Part shown: in pieces, positions 63,120 to 64,000 of the stretch | How the letters are laid out: each line of letters opens with the position of its first letter | Position numbering within the stretch: position 1 is the first letter of the stretch | DNA from: Desulfocicer sp963675955 | Lineage (GTDB): Bacteria; Desulfobacterota; Desulfobacteria; Desulfobacterales; Desulfobacteraceae | Direction: 5' to 3' | Assembly (NCBI GenBank): GCA_963675955.2 | Contig: CAXXVR010000009.1 | Location: forward strand, 1,302,001 to 1,366,000 | Length of the DNA: 64,000 bases | Notes under the pieces: model-generated | What the model was told of the DNA's origin: nothing | The model's database searches: none | The model's input: the letters and a program-made list of their open reading frames with translations, nothing else | Position numbers and translations under genes: made by a program

Positions 63120-64000
63120 ATGGCTAAACCAAAAAAAAAAGCTTAAAATAAAAATAAAAAGAAGTAATAAGTCAAAAAGATTGCGAAACCAGCGAAGGTA
63201 GCAAAGAAAATTACAAAAAAAGGCACTAAAATAAAAAAGGTTAACAAAAAGCCTGCCAAGAAATAAACAAAGTATGACTCTGAGAGTGAATCAGAATTGT
63301 CGGAGGATGAATAGACCCCATAATATGATGAAGAAACATCAAATCCTGTGTCTGAAAATTCATCAGAAAAGAGCTGGAAAGATGGGAGTGGGCCAAAGAA
63401 AAAAACCCCATTTGGTCCTAAATTTCCTATCAAAAAAATGTAATAACAATTAAAATATTTATATATCTAAAAAAAGTAAAGTTCCTATGTTTCCAGAAAG
63501 AAAGCCATTAACATTAAAAGAATAAGCCGAAAAGCGATGGGATAACTAAATAAAATATTTTTTATCAATAAGTCCTGCTGATGCTGTGAAAGAAATTGAT
63601 GATAAAGAGTATGATTTATTTTCTAAATTGTAATTGGGGAATGAGTTAACTGATTAAGTAGAAACAAATTTATTTTTATAATAATGAGAGGATTTTAGGT
63701 GAAAAAAATTTAAAAACTTGGGTAGGTTAAAAGCAAGTATATTTATACTCCTGCTTAATTAAAATAATTTAAAACAATATCCGATTAATTAATATCAACA
63801 ACTGTGGTATTTTATTTTGTTTAAGTTTAAATAATAACTATTCAAATTAGAAATAACTTTAAGAAGAATTAGTTAAGAATGGTCAACCAAAGACTGATGT
63901 AAAAGCAGCTGTTTGTATAAAATTAATTGATTTGTTATATAATGTTTAGTGGAAAGAGTGATCGATGGGAGAGTTCTTGGGAAAATACCAAAATGTCCTA
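63120..64000 (+). CDS. Lys-rich protein of unknown function (3' end beyond window)
   Basis: It begins MAKPKKKAQNKNKKKQQ. The first ~60 residues are almost all Lys, Ala and Gln, then an acidic Ser-rich stretch (SESESELSEDEQ). A more ordinary globular part follows (FGPKFPIKKIKVPMFPERK, LTLKEQAEKRWDNQIKYF, SKYIYTPAQLKQFKTISDQL, VCIKLIDLLYNVQWKEW). Introns at 63440-63476 and 63658-63698, and one ending at about 63849. The basic tail suggests a nuclear or nucleolar, nucleic-acid-binding protein. I do not recognise the family. No stop is seen before 64000. Confidence 0.65.

Overview
The window reads as macronuclear-type DNA from a ciliate that has reassigned all three stop codons. TAA and TAG read as Gln. 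TGA reads as Trp inside genes and is also the only terminator I could place. The clearest proof is the 13-fold WD40 repeat near 5.1-6.8 kb, where every blade has TGA at the WD-motif Trp. A second proof is a pair of duplicated transporters in which one copy has TGA and the other TGG at the same Trp. This matches the karyorelict nuclear code (Loxodes/Parduczia type, NCBI table 27). A heterotrich such as Condylostoma is a less likely alternative, because here introns are mostly 28-46 nt and TAA/TAG were not needed as stops. The DNA is very AT-rich, genes are tightly packed, and standard-code ORFs are mostly noise. Gene models below were rebuilt by hand with this code and GT-AG introns. For about a dozen genes I checked that the spliced length is a whole number of codons.

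Layout. 0-12 kb: the 3' part of a Cys-rich multi-membrane surface protein, a WD40-TRP-like channel fusion with a mini-exon coiled-coil tail, a TPR-kinase whose TPR units are one exon each, and gene debris. 13.5-21.7 kb: a pseudokinase/coiled-coil gene (minus), an unrecognised gene fragment, Trm5 tRNA methyltransferase, a small unknown gene and a sperm-tail PG-rich (SHIPPO-like) ciliary protein. 22-27.3 kb: a tandem family in which otubain-like, RING/IBR and protein-kinase modules are recombined in three neighbouring genes. 27.4-36.1 kb: a MORN protein with a CaaX-like end, a TMEM41-type VTT protein, BCKDH E2, a cAMP-receptor-like GPCR, a GLTP/CPTP lipid-transfer protein, an SLC66A2-type PQ-loop protein and an STI1-repeat protein. 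36.2-55.8 kb: a cGMP-dependent protein kinase (minus), a 2398-residue TMEM131-like protein with a huge Gln-rich tail, and a giant USP9X/USP24/USP34-class deubiquitinase (minus). 56-64 kb: MYCBP, then a duplicated block carrying an E2F7/8-type twin-DBD factor (intact in one copy, decapitated in the other) and an ENT nucleoside transporter, and finally a Lys-rich protein cut by the window edge.

There is no operon logic. Genes are single eukaryotic units on both strands, separated by 70-400 nt of AT-rich spacer. Two themes recur: ubiquitin biology (RBR/OTU cluster, giant USP) and signalling (kinases, PKG, GPCR, TRP-like channel). The best candidate for something undescribed is the otubain/RING/kinase shuffle at 22-27 kb, followed by the tandem mini-exon arrays in the WD40-TRP and TPR-kinase genes.
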